64,000 nucleotides of DNA. Source: an uncultured Burkholderiales bacterium (GTDB lineage Bacteria > Pseudomonadota > Gammaproteobacteria > Burkholderiales > Burkholderiaceae_C). The stretch covers positions 1 through 64,000 of the forward strand of contig CAMFGY010000017.1 in NCBI GenBank assembly GCA_945952065.1, written 5' to 3'. Position 1 is the stretch's first letter, and every line of letters begins with the position of its first letter. The notes beneath the pieces are model-generated. The model was given only the letters and a program-made list of their open reading frames with translations. It was not told where the DNA came from and made no database searches. Positions 28,488 through 38,147 of the stretch are shown here, piece after piece. A program made the translations under genes and the position numbers.

Positions 28488-28502
28488 GGCGTGGGGACCG
28501 GC

Positions 28503-31500
28503 ATGGATTTCTCGCGCGATTCAGAGTTCCCAGCCGACCTCAGTCCGCTGGCTTGGGTGCAGGAAGAGTTGCGTCGCTCCTTGGAGTCGGTGCATAAATC
28601 CATGCGCCGAATGCTTCGGGACGGCGATACCCGCAGCACCGTGTCTGCCACTTTGGGAGGCGAGCCAACGGGCAGTCCGGCCATGCAGGCCGCTGCGGCA
28701 CAGCTGCATCAGGTCGCGGGCGTATTGTCTTTGGTGGGTTTGCCCGCAGGCGCCAAAGTGCTGGGCGCGGCCGAACAGGCGGTGGCCTATCTGGCGCAGA
28801 ACCCGCAAGAAATCGACCTGAAGCGGGTCGAGACCATTGAGCGGGCCGACTTTGCCTTGTTGTCGCTGATCGCGCGCATGCTGGCCGGCAACAAAGCCTC
28901 ACCTTTGAGCTTGTTCCCCAGTTACCGTGAACTGCAAACCTTGAATGGTGCGGAGCGCATCCATCCGGCTGATTTGTGGGAGCAGGCCTGGTCTTGGAAC
29001 AGCCTGCCAGCAGATGCCCATGCTCAGCCCACGCCGCATGCCGCAGTGCGCGGGCCGTTTGAAGCCACGCTGCTCAAAGCCATGCGTGAGCCCAGCGCCG
29101 CACATGCGCGCAGCCTGAGTGATTTGTGTGCCTCATTGGCGTCCGGTTTGAGCGACCAGCCCCATGGCCGCACCCTGTGGCAACTGGCCAGCGCCGTGTT
29201 TGAGGCCCAGGCTCTGGGGCTGTTGACGGTAGACAGTTTTGTCAAACGTTTGGGCTCGCGATTGCTCTCGCAGCTGCGAGCGGTGACGCAAGGTGATGCG
29301 GGCGTCAATGAGCGGCTGGCCCATGACCTGCTGTTCTTCTGCGCGCAAAGCCGTGCACCGGCCACGGGCCAACAGGCGCCGCGTTTGCAGGCGGCTTTGG
29401 CGGCCTATGGCTTGGCTGAAGCGGGTGCCGTCGAGCCTGGGAATTATGAAGACGAAACCCTGGGGCGCATCGACCCGGCTTGGGTCAGTCAAGCGCGCCG
29501 GCGTGTCAGTGCGGCCAAAGAGTCATGGAGCAGCGCAGCCGAGGGCGACAGCGCCCGAATTGGCGCTTTGAATGAGCAGTTCGTGGCCCTGGCAGAGTCC
29601 CTGCAAAAGCTGTTCCCGGCGGGCGAGGTGCTGGCCGAGTCCTTGCAGCGGGCGGTGGTGGCGACGCTGCGTTCTGGGCTTGCCCCGGCCCCGGCCCTGG
29701 CCATGGAGGTGGCCACCAGCTTGCTGTATGTGGATGCCGCTTTGGATGACGCGGCCTTTGACCAGCCCGAGCAAGCGGAGCGCGTGCGCCGCTTGGCGGG
29801 GCGAATCGAGTCGGTGCAGCATGGCGAAGCGCCCGAGCCGCTGGAAGCCTGGATGGAGGATTTGTACCGCCGAGTCTCGGACCGCCAAACCCTGGGCAGC
29901 GTGGTGCAGGAGTTGCGCAGCAATCTGTCCGAGCTTGAGCGGCAGGCCGATGAGTACTTCCGTGACCCCAGCCAGCGGGAGCGCCTGATTCCGGTGCCGG
30001 CCCAGCTTTCGGCCATGCGCGGGGTCTTGACCGTGCTCGGCCTGGACCAAGCGGCGCTGGCCTGCTTGCGCATGCGCGACGAGGTGGATGAGCTGGCCAA
30101 TACCGAGGTCGATGTGGCCCGTGGCGGCCCACGCGAGGTGTTTGACCGGCTCGCCAACAATTTGGGCGCGCTGGGCTTTTTGATCGATATGTTGAGCGTG
30201 CAACCGCAGCTCGCCAAACGCATGTTTGTGTTTGACGAAGCGAGTGGGCGTCTCAATCCGGTGATGGGCCGCCGCAGCGGCGCCACCCAACTCCCGCCGC
30301 TGGATCCCGCCGTGGTGGCTGCACACACCGCGCCGCCCGCCATGCCGGCGGGCTTGGCCGAACCACCGCAGCTTTTGCAAGCCATGGACGAGTTGGCGCT
30401 GCCGGTCCTGAACCAGGTCCCGCCTGAAGAGCCTGCCGAGCCGCCCGCATCGGTGCCTGCACCGGCCGTGACGCCCGCCTCGGATTCGCCTGCGCCTGCG
30501 CCCTCCTTGGTGCCGAAAATGGCTTCGGCAACCGATCCGGAAATGCAGGAAATCTTCCTGGAAGAGGCTTCGGAAGTGTTGGCCAATGCCAGCCGAGCCT
30601 TGGCGGGACTGCGCATGAACGCGCAAGACCTGGAACAGATGACGGTGCTGCGCCGTGCTTTCCACACGCTCAAAGGCAGTGCCCGCATGGTGGGCTTTGA
30701 TGACTTTGGCGAAGGGGCGTGGGCCTGTGAGCAACTCTTCAATGCCCGACTCGGCGAAGCCACCCCGCAAGCCGACGCGGCTTTGCAAGCCTTCAGCGCC
30801 GAGGCTTTGATCTATTTGGAAGAATGGTGCGAGCAGATCGCGGGCAGAAAGCCTGGCGTGCATGTGTCCGACCCGCTGCGGCGCAGTGCCGATGCGCTGC
30901 GTCTGGCCGGCACCACGCTGCCGATTGAGTGGCCGTCCACCACGGTGGAAGCGCACAGCTTGGCGCTGCAGCCCCAGGCGCCGGAGCTTGCCGAGCCTGT
31001 GCCGCCTGTCGCGCCTGTCGAGCTCTTGCATCTGGAGGCCATGGATCCTCCCGAGCCCCTGCCCGAGCTCGAGCTAGAACCCGCTGCGGCCGAGCCCCAA
31101 GCCGCAGCGGCGCAACCCGCCGAGACCTTGTCATCTGCGCCGTTTGAAGAAACGCTGGCATTTGAACTGGACCTGCCCTTGTTGCCGGCAGAGCCGGTGG
31201 CGCCGCCGGCGGCGGACTTTGAGCTGCCCGAGTTTGAGCTGCGCCTGGATTTGGGGGAGGTGGTCGAAGCTGCTGCTGCTCCCGAACTGGAGTCGCCGCT
31301 TGATGCATTGACGGAGGCCGAAACCGAGGCGGCCGACTTGCCCGCCGAGCCGGCGCCGACGGCATTGCCCTCGGCCACCATCATCGAGCTGCACCGGCCT
31401 TCGGCTCATCCAGAGCCGCTGCCGCAGGTGCCGGCCGAGGCCTTGCAAGCGCAAGAGTCCCAAGAAGCTCAGGAGGCTTTGTTGCCGGATGAGGCGCAGC

Positions 31501-34500
31501 CCGAACTGATCGACGAGCAGTTCAAGATGATTGGCAATTTGCCGGTCAAGCTGGAGCTGTTCAATATCTTCCTCAATGAGGCCGATGAGTTGTCGCGCCG
31601 TCTGGCCACTCAGCTGGCCGAATGGGCGCTGGAGCTGAATCGGCCCGTGCCCGCCAGTTGCGAGGCCCTGGCTCATGCGTTGGCGGGCAGTGCTGCAGCG
31701 GTTCGCTTTGAAGATTTGGCCAGCTTGAATCGGGCGCTGGAGCATGCCTTGGGCCGCGCTCAACGTGCCGGTCGCTACAGCGAAGCGGATGCCCAGCTCT
31801 TTGTGCAGGCCGCTGATGAGGTGCGGCATCTTTTGCATCAGTTCGCGGCTGGCTTTTTGAAGTCGCTCAACCCGGCCACCTTGGCGAGCTTGCAGGCTTA
31901 CACGCCCGATCTGGCGCCCAGCAGTCAATTTGGCGCCCTGGAAGATGAGCTGGGTGAGCGGGATGATTTGGATGAGCGTCATGCCTCGTTCGAAGACGAA
32001 GACGAAGCCGACTTGTTGACGCTGCCCGAGGTGCAGGAAGAGCCGCCCTTGAGCGCGGCTGCCTTGGCGGCTGGCGAGGCTTTTGAGCCTGGCTTGCCGG
32101 ATGATATCGACCCGGTTTTGTTGCCCATTTTTGCCGAAGAGGCGCGTGACCTCTTGCGCGATTTGCACGGTGCTTTGCGCGCCTGGTTGGGTGCGGCGTC
32201 CGATGCGCGCCATGGTGATGCTTGCATGCGTGCCTTGCACACCTTCAAGGGCGGGGCCCGGTTGGCCGGCGCCATGAGTTTGGGGGAGCAGGCGCATCAG
32301 CTGGAGTCCGCCATTGAGCGCGCCATGGCCAGGCCGCCGCAGGAGCCCGAACTCTTGGCCCTGCAGGCCGGTGCCGATGCCTTGGAAGCCAGCTTGGATC
32401 AATTGATCCACCCGCCAGCAAGCCCGGTGGCGCCAGCGGCTGAGCCTTTGCCGCAAGCGCAGCCGGAACCCTTGGCGGACGCCGCATGGCCGCAAGCCCG
32501 TGTAGAGACCCTGCCCGCGCTTGACGATGCTGACCTGCCAAGCTTGCCCGCCGAGCCCTCGGCGCCGGAGGCAGTCGATGCGGCGGATGAGGACGTCGAG
32601 AAACCGACTGAAGCGCCGACTGAAGAGTGGGCTGAAAAAGCCGCCGCCTCTGTTGTTGCCGACGAGCCGGTGTCCCCGCCGGCGGTGGAGGCCGCAGTCG
32701 CAGCGACCGCTGGGCCGCAGATCGATTGGGCTCGCTTTGCCGAGCCGCTGTTGGACCCCCATGCAGACAACGCACCGTCGGGCTTGCAGGCCTTGGTGCG
32801 TGTGCGCGCCAGCTTGCTGGAACGCATGGCTGCGCAAGCGGGGGAGGTCAGCATCCGGCGCTCGCGGCTGGAGTCTGAGCTGGCGCAGATGAAGAGCGCT
32901 TTGCTGGATCTGGACGATAACTTGGACCGCCTGCGTGCGCAGTTGCGCGAGTTGGAGCTGCAGGCCGAAGCGCAGATGGGGGCGCAGCAAGAGCAGGCGT
33001 TCAAAGCGCAGCAGGCCCGCGCCACTGACTTTGACCCGCTGGAATTTGACCGCTACACCCGCTTCCAAGAACTGACCCGCATGCTGGCCGAATCGGTCGG
33101 CGACGTGGCCACGGTGCAGCGCAGCTTGCAGCGCAATGTGCAGTCCGGGGAAGACGAGTTGGCGGCGCAGTCGCGCCTGACGCGTGAGCTTCAGGACGAT
33201 TTGCTGCGCACCCGCATGGTGGAGTTTGAAAGCCTGGCCGAGCGCCTGCACCGGGTGGTGCGACAAGCCGCTCGCGACGCTGGTCGGCAGGCCAAGCTGG
33301 AAATCATCGGCAGCCAAACCGAACTGGACCGCAGCGTGCTGGAGCGCATGTCCGGTGCGTTTGAGCACCTGCTGCGCAACAGCGTCAGCCATGGCATCGA
33401 AGCGCCCGAGCAGCGCCTGGCGGCCGGCAAGGAAGCGGTCGGCACGGTGCGGGTGGAGGTGCACCAAGAGGGCAACGAGGTTTTGTTGAACTTCAGCGAT
33501 GACGGCGCCGGCCTGAACTTGGCACGCATTCGCGAGCGGGGCCTGCAACTCGGACTGATCAAGCCCGAAGCCGAGGCCTTGGCGCCTATCAGCGATGCGG
33601 CCTTGATGCAGCTGATCTTCACTCCCGGCTTTTCAACGGCCTCGCAGGTCACCGAATTGTCCGGGCGCGGGGTGGGCATGGATGTGGTGCGGGCCGAGGT
33701 GAGCACCTTGGGCGGGTCCATCGAAACCCGCTCCAACGCCGGGCAGGGCACGCAGTTTGCCTTGCGCCTGCCCTTGACCACGGCACTGACCCAGGTGGTC
33801 TTGCTGCGCAGTGGTGAGCAGTCGGTGGCCGTGCCGGCCAGTCTGATGGATTCGGTGCAGCGTCTGCCTTTGGATCAGCTGGAAGCGGCTTACGCCACCG
33901 GCAGCCTGACCTTTGCCGATGAGGTTCTGCCTTTTTACTGGTTGGGCGGCTTGCTCGGGCAGGCGGGGCGCGGCCATGCCCATGGCAAGCATGCCTCTGT
34001 GGTTTTGGTGCGCAGCGCGCAGCAACGCTTGGCCTTGCATGTGGATGAGGTCTTGGGCAAACAAGAAGTGGTGGTCAAGAATCTGGGCCCGCAGCTGAGT
34101 CGGGTGCCGGGTCTGGCGGGAATCAGCTTGCTGGCTTCGGGCGATGTGGCCTTGATCTACAACCCGGTGGCCCTGGCCAGCTGGTATGGCGTGGCCGCAC
34201 AAGCGCAGTTGCGTGAATTGAGTCAGCTTGCGCAGGCGCAAGAGGCCGAGCAAGTGGCCCCGCCGCAGGAAGAGCAGGTGGCGCCACTGGTGCTGGTGGT
34301 GGATGACTCGCTGACGGTGCGCCGCGTCACCCAGCGCTTGCTGGAGCGTGAGGGCTATCGGGTGCAATTGGCCAAAGACGGCTTGGACGCCATGGAGCAG
34401 TTGGCCGGCGAAGAACTGCCGGCCCTGGTTTTGTCTGACATCGAGATGCCGCGCATGGACGGCTTTGATCTGGTGCGCAATATGCGCGCCGACGCCCGCT

Positions 34501-34676
34501 TGGCGGGCTTGCCGGTCATCATGATCACCTCGCGTATTGCGCAAAAACATCGAGATTACGCAGAACAACTAGGGGTCAACCATTACTTAGGCAAACCTTA
34601 CGACGAGGAACAGCTTTTGTCATTGATTGCTGGCTACACTGCCGCACCAAAAGCCGCTGAAGTCCTGCGGTCTTGA
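28503..34676 (+). CDS. chpA: Hybrid CheA-type histidine kinase ChpA/PilL
   Basis: A 2057-residue hub kinase of the twitching system. Three Hpt-type segments are visible: H721 in HTLKGSARMVG, H1058 in AHALAGSAAAVRF (degenerate, no Lys) and H1246 in LHTFKGGARLAGA. Pro/Glu/Ala-rich linkers separate them. The CheA core follows: dimerisation coiled coil, ATP-binding domain with N-box HLLRNSVSHG (N1626), DDGAGLN and GRGVGMDVV, then a CheW-like domain (about 1760-1890). A C-terminal receiver has acidic residues D1934-D1935 and phospho-acceptor D1979. The first 650 residues resemble the N-terminal Hpt-like array of Pseudomonas ChpA but lack clear phosphorylatable histidines. ATG 28503 has GGGG upstream; GTG 28491 is less likely. 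Confidence 0.94.
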   Translation: MDFSRDSEFPADLSPLAWVQEELRRSLESVHKSMRRMLRDGDTRSTVSATLGGEPTGSPAMQAAAAQLHQVAGVLSLVGLPAGAKVLGAAEQAVAYLAQNPQEIDLKRVETIERADFALLSLIARMLAGNKASPLSLFPSYRELQTLNGAERIHPADLWEQAWSWNSLPADAHAQPTPHAAVRGPFEATLLKAMREPSAAHARSLSDLCASLASGLSDQPHGRTLWQLASAVFEAQALGLLTVDSFVKRLGSRLLSQLRAVTQGDAGVNERLAHDLLFFCAQSRAPATGQQAPRLQAALAAYGLAEAGAVEPGNYEDETLGRIDPAWVSQARRRVSAAKESWSSAAEGDSARIGALNEQFVALAESLQKLFPAGEVLAESLQRAVVATLRSGLAPAPALAMEVATSLLYVDAALDDAAFDQPEQAERVRRLAGRIESVQHGEAPEPLEAWMEDLYRRVSDRQTLGSVVQELRSNLSELERQADEYFRDPSQRERLIPVPAQLSAMRGVLTVLGLDQAALACLRMRDEVDELANTEVDVARGGPREVFDRLANNLGALGFLIDMLSVQPQLAKRMFVFDEASGRLNPVMGRRSGATQLPPLDPAVVAAHTAPPAMPAGLAEPPQLLQAMDELALPVLNQVPPEEPAEPPASVPAPAVTPASDSPAPAPSLVPKMASATDPEMQEIFLEEASEVLANASRALAGLRMNAQDLEQMTVLRRAFHTLKGSARMVGFDDFGEGAWACEQLFNARLGEATPQADAALQAFSAEALIYLEEWCEQIAGRKPGVHVSDPLRRSADALRLAGTTLPIEWPSTTVEAHSLALQPQAPELAEPVPPVAPVELLHLEAMDPPEPLPELELEPAAAEPQAAAAQPAETLSSAPFEETLAFELDLPLLPAEPVAPPAADFELPEFELRLDLGEVVEAAAAPELESPLDALTEAETEAADLPAEPAPTALPSATIIELHRPSAHPEPLPQVPAEALQAQESQEAQEALLPDEAQPELIDEQFKMIGNLPVKLELFNIFLNEADELSRRLATQLAEWALELNRPVPASCEALAHALAGSAAAVRFEDLASLNRALEHALGRAQRAGRYSEADAQLFVQAADEVRHLLHQFAAGFLKSLNPATLASLQAYTPDLAPSSQFGALEDELGERDDLDERHASFEDEDEADLLTLPEVQEEPPLSAAALAAGEAFEPGLPDDIDPVLLPIFAEEARDLLRDLHGALRAWLGAASDARHGDACMRALHTFKGGARLAGAMSLGEQAHQLESAIERAMARPPQEPELLALQAGADALEASLDQLIHPPASPVAPAAEPLPQAQPEPLADAAWPQARVETLPALDDADLPSLPAEPSAPEAVDAADEDVEKPTEAPTEEWAEKAAASVVADEPVSPPAVEAAVAATAGPQIDWARFAEPLLDPHADNAPSGLQALVRVRASLLERMAAQAGEVSIRRSRLESELAQMKSALLDLDDNLDRLRAQLRELELQAEAQMGAQQEQAFKAQQARATDFDPLEFDRYTRFQELTRMLAESVGDVATVQRSLQRNVQSGEDELAAQSRLTRELQDDLLRTRMVEFESLAERLHRVVRQAARDAGRQAKLEIIGSQTELDRSVLERMSGAFEHLLRNSVSHGIEAPEQRLAAGKEAVGTVRVEVHQEGNEVLLNFSDDGAGLNLARIRERGLQLGLIKPEAEALAPISDAALMQLIFTPGFSTASQVTELSGRGVGMDVVRAEVSTLGGSIETRSNAGQGTQFALRLPLTTALTQVVLLRSGEQSVAVPASLMDSVQRLPLDQLEAAYATGSLTFADEVLPFYWLGGLLGQAGRGHAHGKHASVVLVRSAQQRLALHVDEVLGKQEVVVKNLGPQLSRVPGLAGISLLASGDVALIYNPVALASWYGVAAQAQLRELSQLAQAQEAEQVAPPQEEQVAPLVLVVDDSLTVRRVTQRLLEREGYRVQLAKDGLDAMEQLAGEELPALVLSDIEMPRMDGFDLVRNMRADARLAGLPVIMITSRIAQKHRDYAEQLGVNHYLGKPYDEEQLLSLIAGYTAAPKAAEVLRS

Positions 34677-34772
34677 ACGAGGTGAGGGGGGCGTTGGGGC
34701 TTCTGATCACCATCAGAAACCAGCCTAAACAGCGATCGCCACGCCAGCCAGCGGGCGATCCAACCTGATTCA

Positions 34773-35810
34773 ATGTCCGAAGTCGTTGATCATCTTGCCG
34801 AATTGACCGGCTTCCGTGACCGGGATGTCATGGATGTGACCCTGGTGTCGGCCCTGCGCGATCTGTTGGAACCGGTCTCGGTGGCCATTTACCGTTGCAT
34901 TGGCGATGCCGGTCAGGAACGATGGCTCACCCGGGCCCATTTGAGCGCGGATGATGCCGTTGCCACGGCCGACCCTTTGTGGGCTGATCCGGCCCGTTTG
35001 CCACTGGCGCATGACCATCCCCATCGACTAGACTGCATGTACAGCCGAACCGTGGTGCAGATGGAGTCAGAGGGGCTGTTCATCAGCCTGTTTCCCATCG
35101 CCACCGACCGCGAGGTGGTTGGGGTGATGGAGGTGAAGTCCAGCGAGCGCATGAAGAGTTCGGCGCAGCGCATGGTGACCAGCATCCTGAGGATTTATCA
35201 CAATTTTCAGGGCCTGCTCGACTACAGCGAACGCGACACGCTGACCGGCTTGCTGAACCGCAAGACCTTTGAAGAGAGCTTCCTGAAGGCCGTCAGCGAA
35301 TTGCCGGCACGCGCCATTCTGTCAGAGACCGATGACGGTCGCCGTCACGAGGGCAACAGCCCGCGCTATTTTTTGGGCGTGGTCGATATCGACCATTTCA
35401 AGTCGGTCAATGATCGCTTTGGGCATTTGATTGGCGACGAGGTCTTGCTTTTGCTCTCGCGTCTGATGCGCAGCAGTTTTCGCTTCCACGATTTGCTGTA
35501 CCGATTTGGCGGCGAAGAATTCGTGGTGCTGATGCGCTGCGAAGACGAGGTGGATGCGGTGCAGGCTTTTGAGCGCTTGCGCTACAACACCGAGCATTAC
35601 GCCTTCCCTCAGGTGGGCCGCATCACGGTCAGCATTGGTTTCACCCAGGTGCGCGTGGGCGACTCACCGGCGGCGGCTTTTGAGCGCGCCGACAAGGCCG
35701 TCTATCACGCCAAAGACTCGGGCCGCAATCAGGTCCACAGCCATTCGGACTTGGTCAAGTCCGGCCTGCTGAATGAGCAGGCGCAACTCAGCGCCATGGA
35801 ACTGTTCTGA
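34773..35810 (+). CDS. GGDEF diguanylate cyclase
   Basis: A 345-residue protein with an N-terminal GAF-like sensory region (about 1-150) and a C-terminal GGDEF domain making c-di-GMP. The active-site motif is GGEEF in LLYRFGGEEFVVLM, a competent variant, and the allosteric I-site RxxD (RFHD) stands five residues before it. DIDHFKSVNDRFGH supplies the metal-binding Asp. A Glu/Arg-containing insertion (about 180-195) is present within the GGDEF domain. It is 96 bases after chpA and followed by a strong terminator, so it probably closes the operon and couples c-di-GMP to pilus control. Confidence 0.92.
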   Translation: MSEVVDHLAELTGFRDRDVMDVTLVSALRDLLEPVSVAIYRCIGDAGQERWLTRAHLSADDAVATADPLWADPARLPLAHDHPHRLDCMYSRTVVQMESEGLFISLFPIATDREVVGVMEVKSSERMKSSAQRMVTSILRIYHNFQGLLDYSERDTLTGLLNRKTFEESFLKAVSELPARAILSETDDGRRHEGNSPRYFLGVVDIDHFKSVNDRFGHLIGDEVLLLLSRLMRSSFRFHDLLYRFGGEEFVVLMRCEDEVDAVQAFERLRYNTEHYAFPQVGRITVSIGFTQVRVGDSPAAAFERADKAVYHAKDSGRNQVHSHSDLVKSGLLNEQAQLSAMELF

Positions 35811-35839
35811 GGCCAGCGCTTCACACGCCGTGCATGGGG

Positions 35840-35868
35840 GGTCTTGGCGACAAGGCCTCTTTTTTTTT
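35840..35868 (+). terminator. Intrinsic terminator after the chemosensory operon
   Basis: GGTCTTG (35840-35846) pairs with CAAGGCC (35851-35857) around a GCGA tetraloop, then TCT and a long T-run to 35868. Confidence 0.9.
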
Positions 35869-35939
35869 GCGAAAGGCCACATCGAACAGGGCGTCAGCAG
35901 GGGGGTGAAACAGGTCACGCTTTGCGTGGGCCGGTTTTG

Positions 35940-35979
35940 ATAGGAACAATTAATCAAACGATTGATTAATTGTTCCTAT
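35940..35979. promoter_or_regulatory. 40-bp palindromic operator of the TetR/efflux operon
   Basis: ATAGGAACAATTAATCAA (35940-35957) and its exact complement (35962-35979) are separated by ACGA. It is very AT-rich against a GC-rich background and ends nine bases before the regulator start, so it overlaps the likely promoter and ribosome-loading region. This is the expected place for autoregulation by the TetR-family protein. Confidence 0.85.
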
Positions 35980-35988
35980 GATCCGGCC

Positions 35989-36666
35989 ATGCCCAAGATC
36001 CCACCCCAAGCCGAGCCCGAGGAGCCCAGTGGCCGGCGTGAGCGCCTGTTGCGAGAGGCGCGACGCATCTTTGCAGACAAGGGCTTTGACAAAGCCAGCA
36101 CCCGAGAAATTGCCCGCGCCGCCGAGGCCAATATTGCCCTGATCGCCTACTACTTTGGCGACAAGCGCGGCCTGTACCGAGAGGTTCTGGTGCAGCCGAT
36201 TGCGCAGGTGATGAGCAGCATGCCCGAGCCCGACGCGGGCATGCCATTGCAAGCCTGGTTGCAAAGCTTCTATGCGGCCTTTTTGCGACCCTTGTTTGAT
36301 GCCGATTCCGGCTTGGCCGAAAGCACCCGCATCTTCTGCCACGAGATGATTGCGCCCAGCCCCGACTGGGCCGAGATCTGCGCGGAGCACATTGCCCCGC
36401 AGCACTTTGCCCTGGTGGCCATGCTGGGTCAGCGCTGTGGCGTGCCCGCGGCCGCGGCCAGCGAAGACGCCGAACTGCATCAACTTGCCTTCGGCTTGAT
36501 CGCCTTGGCGCATGACTACTGGCTCTCGGCCAACGATATGGAAGGCCTGCTGCCCGGCGTGGTGCGCGGGCCTGGCGCTTATGAACGCACCTTGCAGCGC
36601 TTGGTCACTTTTGGCCAAGCCATGATTGAAGCTGAACAAGCCCTGCGCAAGGGCCGCAAACCATGA
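35989..36666 (+). CDS. TetR/AcrR-family repressor (CecR-like)
   Basis: A 225-residue regulator. The N-terminal helix-turn-helix reads RRIFADKGFDKASTREIARAAEANIALIAYYFGDKRGLYREV, with the IAYYF recognition-helix form typical of CecR/DUF1956 members. The C-terminal ligand domain contains FCHEMIAPSPDW, also typical of that group. ATG 35989 is chosen over the longer frame, which would start inside the operator palindrome. It overlaps the next gene by four bases (ATGA), so it represses its own efflux operon by inference. The inducer is unknown. Confidence 0.92.
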   Translation: MPKIPPQAEPEEPSGRRERLLREARRIFADKGFDKASTREIARAAEANIALIAYYFGDKRGLYREVLVQPIAQVMSSMPEPDAGMPLQAWLQSFYAAFLRPLFDADSGLAESTRIFCHEMIAPSPDWAEICAEHIAPQHFALVAMLGQRCGVPAAAASEDAELHQLAFGLIALAHDYWLSANDMEGLLPGVVRGPGAYERTLQRLVTFGQAMIEAEQALRKGRKP

Positions 36667-38147
36667 TGCTCAAGACCGAGGTCCAAAGTCGCCCGCAGCG
36701 GGCCGGGCAAGGCCCAATGCGCTGGGCAGCGCTGGTGGTCGCAAGCTTGGCCCTGAGCGGCGCGGGCTGTGCAATCCAGCCGCCGCCATCGCAGCGCCTG
36801 CAGCAGGCCGCGCAGAGTGCACCAAGCTGGCAGGCGCCCTTGCCCCATGGCGGCCAAGCCCAAGGTTTGCAGCAATGGTGGACGCAGTTCGACGACCCCT
36901 TGCTCGGCCAGTTGATCGCGCAGGCCCAAGCCAGCAGCCCCAGCTTGCAGCAAGCGGTGGCGCGCATCCAGCAGGCGCGCGCTGTGGCCACGCAGTCGGG
37001 CAGTGCCGTCTGGCCGGGCCTGAATCTGAATGCCGCCGCACAGCGTCAGCAACTGGCGCTGCCCAAGGATTCGCCCATCCAGAATGTGGGCAATGCCAGC
37101 CTTGACGCCGCATGGGAGATTGATTTGTTCGCCCGGGTGCGGCAGCAGCGCGATGCCGCAGAGGCGCGCGCCCAGGCCAGTCAACTTGAGTGGCATGCGG
37201 CGCGGGTCAGTTTGGCGGCCGAGGTGGCGCAGAGCTTCATCCAGCTGCGCGCCTGCGAGCGGCTCTTGCAGATCGGCCAAGAAGATGCGCAAGCCATGCG
37301 CAAGCTGGGCCGTTGGTCCGCCGACAAGCTGAGTGTGGGCTTGGAAGCCCCTGGGCCGGATGCCTTGTTGCAAGCGGCGGCGGCGGAGGCTGAGAGCCGC
37401 GTGCTGGCTCAACAAGCCGAATGTGATGTGCTGATCAAAGGGCTGGTGGCGCTGAGCGCATGGCCCGAGCCCGAATTGCGCGCCCGCCTGCGCACTCGCC
37501 AAGCGCAGCTGCCACAGCCCCCGGGTCTGCAACTGCAGTCGTTGCCGGCCCAAACCTTGGCGCAGCGCCCCGATTTGGCGGCGCTGCAAAGCCAGGTGAT
37601 GGCGGCATGGGCAGAGCGCGGTGCCGCTGAAGCCTCGCGTTATCCGCAGTTGCAGCTCACGGGTTCGATTTCATTGTCGGCCTTGCAAGTGGGGGCAGGC
37701 AGTCGGGTGGAGGGCTCGGCTTGGAGTTTCGGGCCGTCGCTGTCGCTGCCACTGTTTGATGCGGGCGCACGTCGTGCCCAGGCCGAGGCCGCCCAGGCTC
37801 GCTTTGAAGAGGCCTTGGCTGGCTATCGTGGCGCTGTTTTGCAGGCGGTGCGCGAAGTGGAAGAGGGCTTGGTGCGTTTGGACTCGGCCGCCCAGCGCGA
37901 GCAGTTTGCCGACTCCAGCGCGGCGGGCTACCGCAAAGCGGCGCTGGCCACGGCGGCCAGCTGGCGCGCCGGCCTGAGCAGCGCGGCCGATTTAGAGCAA
38001 GCCCAGCGCCTGCTGTTGAACGCGCAGTCGGCCCTGGTTCAGGTGCAGGCGGCGCGCCTGGCCGCCTGGGTGGCTTTGTACAAGGCCAGCGGCGGCGGCT
38101 GGCAGGCGGGCGGCGAGTTCGCCGCCGCTTCGGCGCCCCAGCCTTGA
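36663..38147 (+). CDS. RND efflux outer-membrane factor (NodT family)
   Basis: A 494-residue TolC-like lipoprotein. The signal ends with the lipobox LSGAGC. Two OEP repeats follow, with the family segments WWTQFDDPLLGQLIAQAQ near residue 75, AAWEIDLFARVRQQRDAAEAR near 150 and PQLQLTGSISL near 330. It forms the outer-membrane channel of the tripartite pump with the adaptor and permease downstream. It is translationally coupled to the TetR gene. A 12-bp tandem repeat begins at its stop codon. Confidence 0.93.
   Translation: MMLKTEVQSRPQRAGQGPMRWAALVVASLALSGAGCAIQPPPSQRLQQAAQSAPSWQAPLPHGGQAQGLQQWWTQFDDPLLGQLIAQAQASSPSLQQAVARIQQARAVATQSGSAVWPGLNLNAAAQRQQLALPKDSPIQNVGNASLDAAWEIDLFARVRQQRDAAEARAQASQLEWHAARVSLAAEVAQSFIQLRACERLLQIGQEDAQAMRKLGRWSADKLSVGLEAPGPDALLQAAAAEAESRVLAQQAECDVLIKGLVALSAWPEPELRARLRTRQAQLPQPPGLQLQSLPAQTLAQRPDLAALQSQVMAAWAERGAAEASRYPQLQLTGSISLSALQVGAGSRVEGSAWSFGPSLSLPLFDAGARRAQAEAAQARFEEALAGYRGAVLQAVREVEEGLVRLDSAAQREQFADSSAAGYRKAALATAASWRAGLSSAADLEQAQRLLLNAQSALVQVQAARLAAWVALYKASGGGWQAGGEFAAASAPQP

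Noticed and set aside
31131-33548. 805-residue open frame antisense to chpA
   Set aside because: Shadow frame without recognisable motifs; chpA has clear Hpt, ATPase, CheW and receiver motifs over the same bases.
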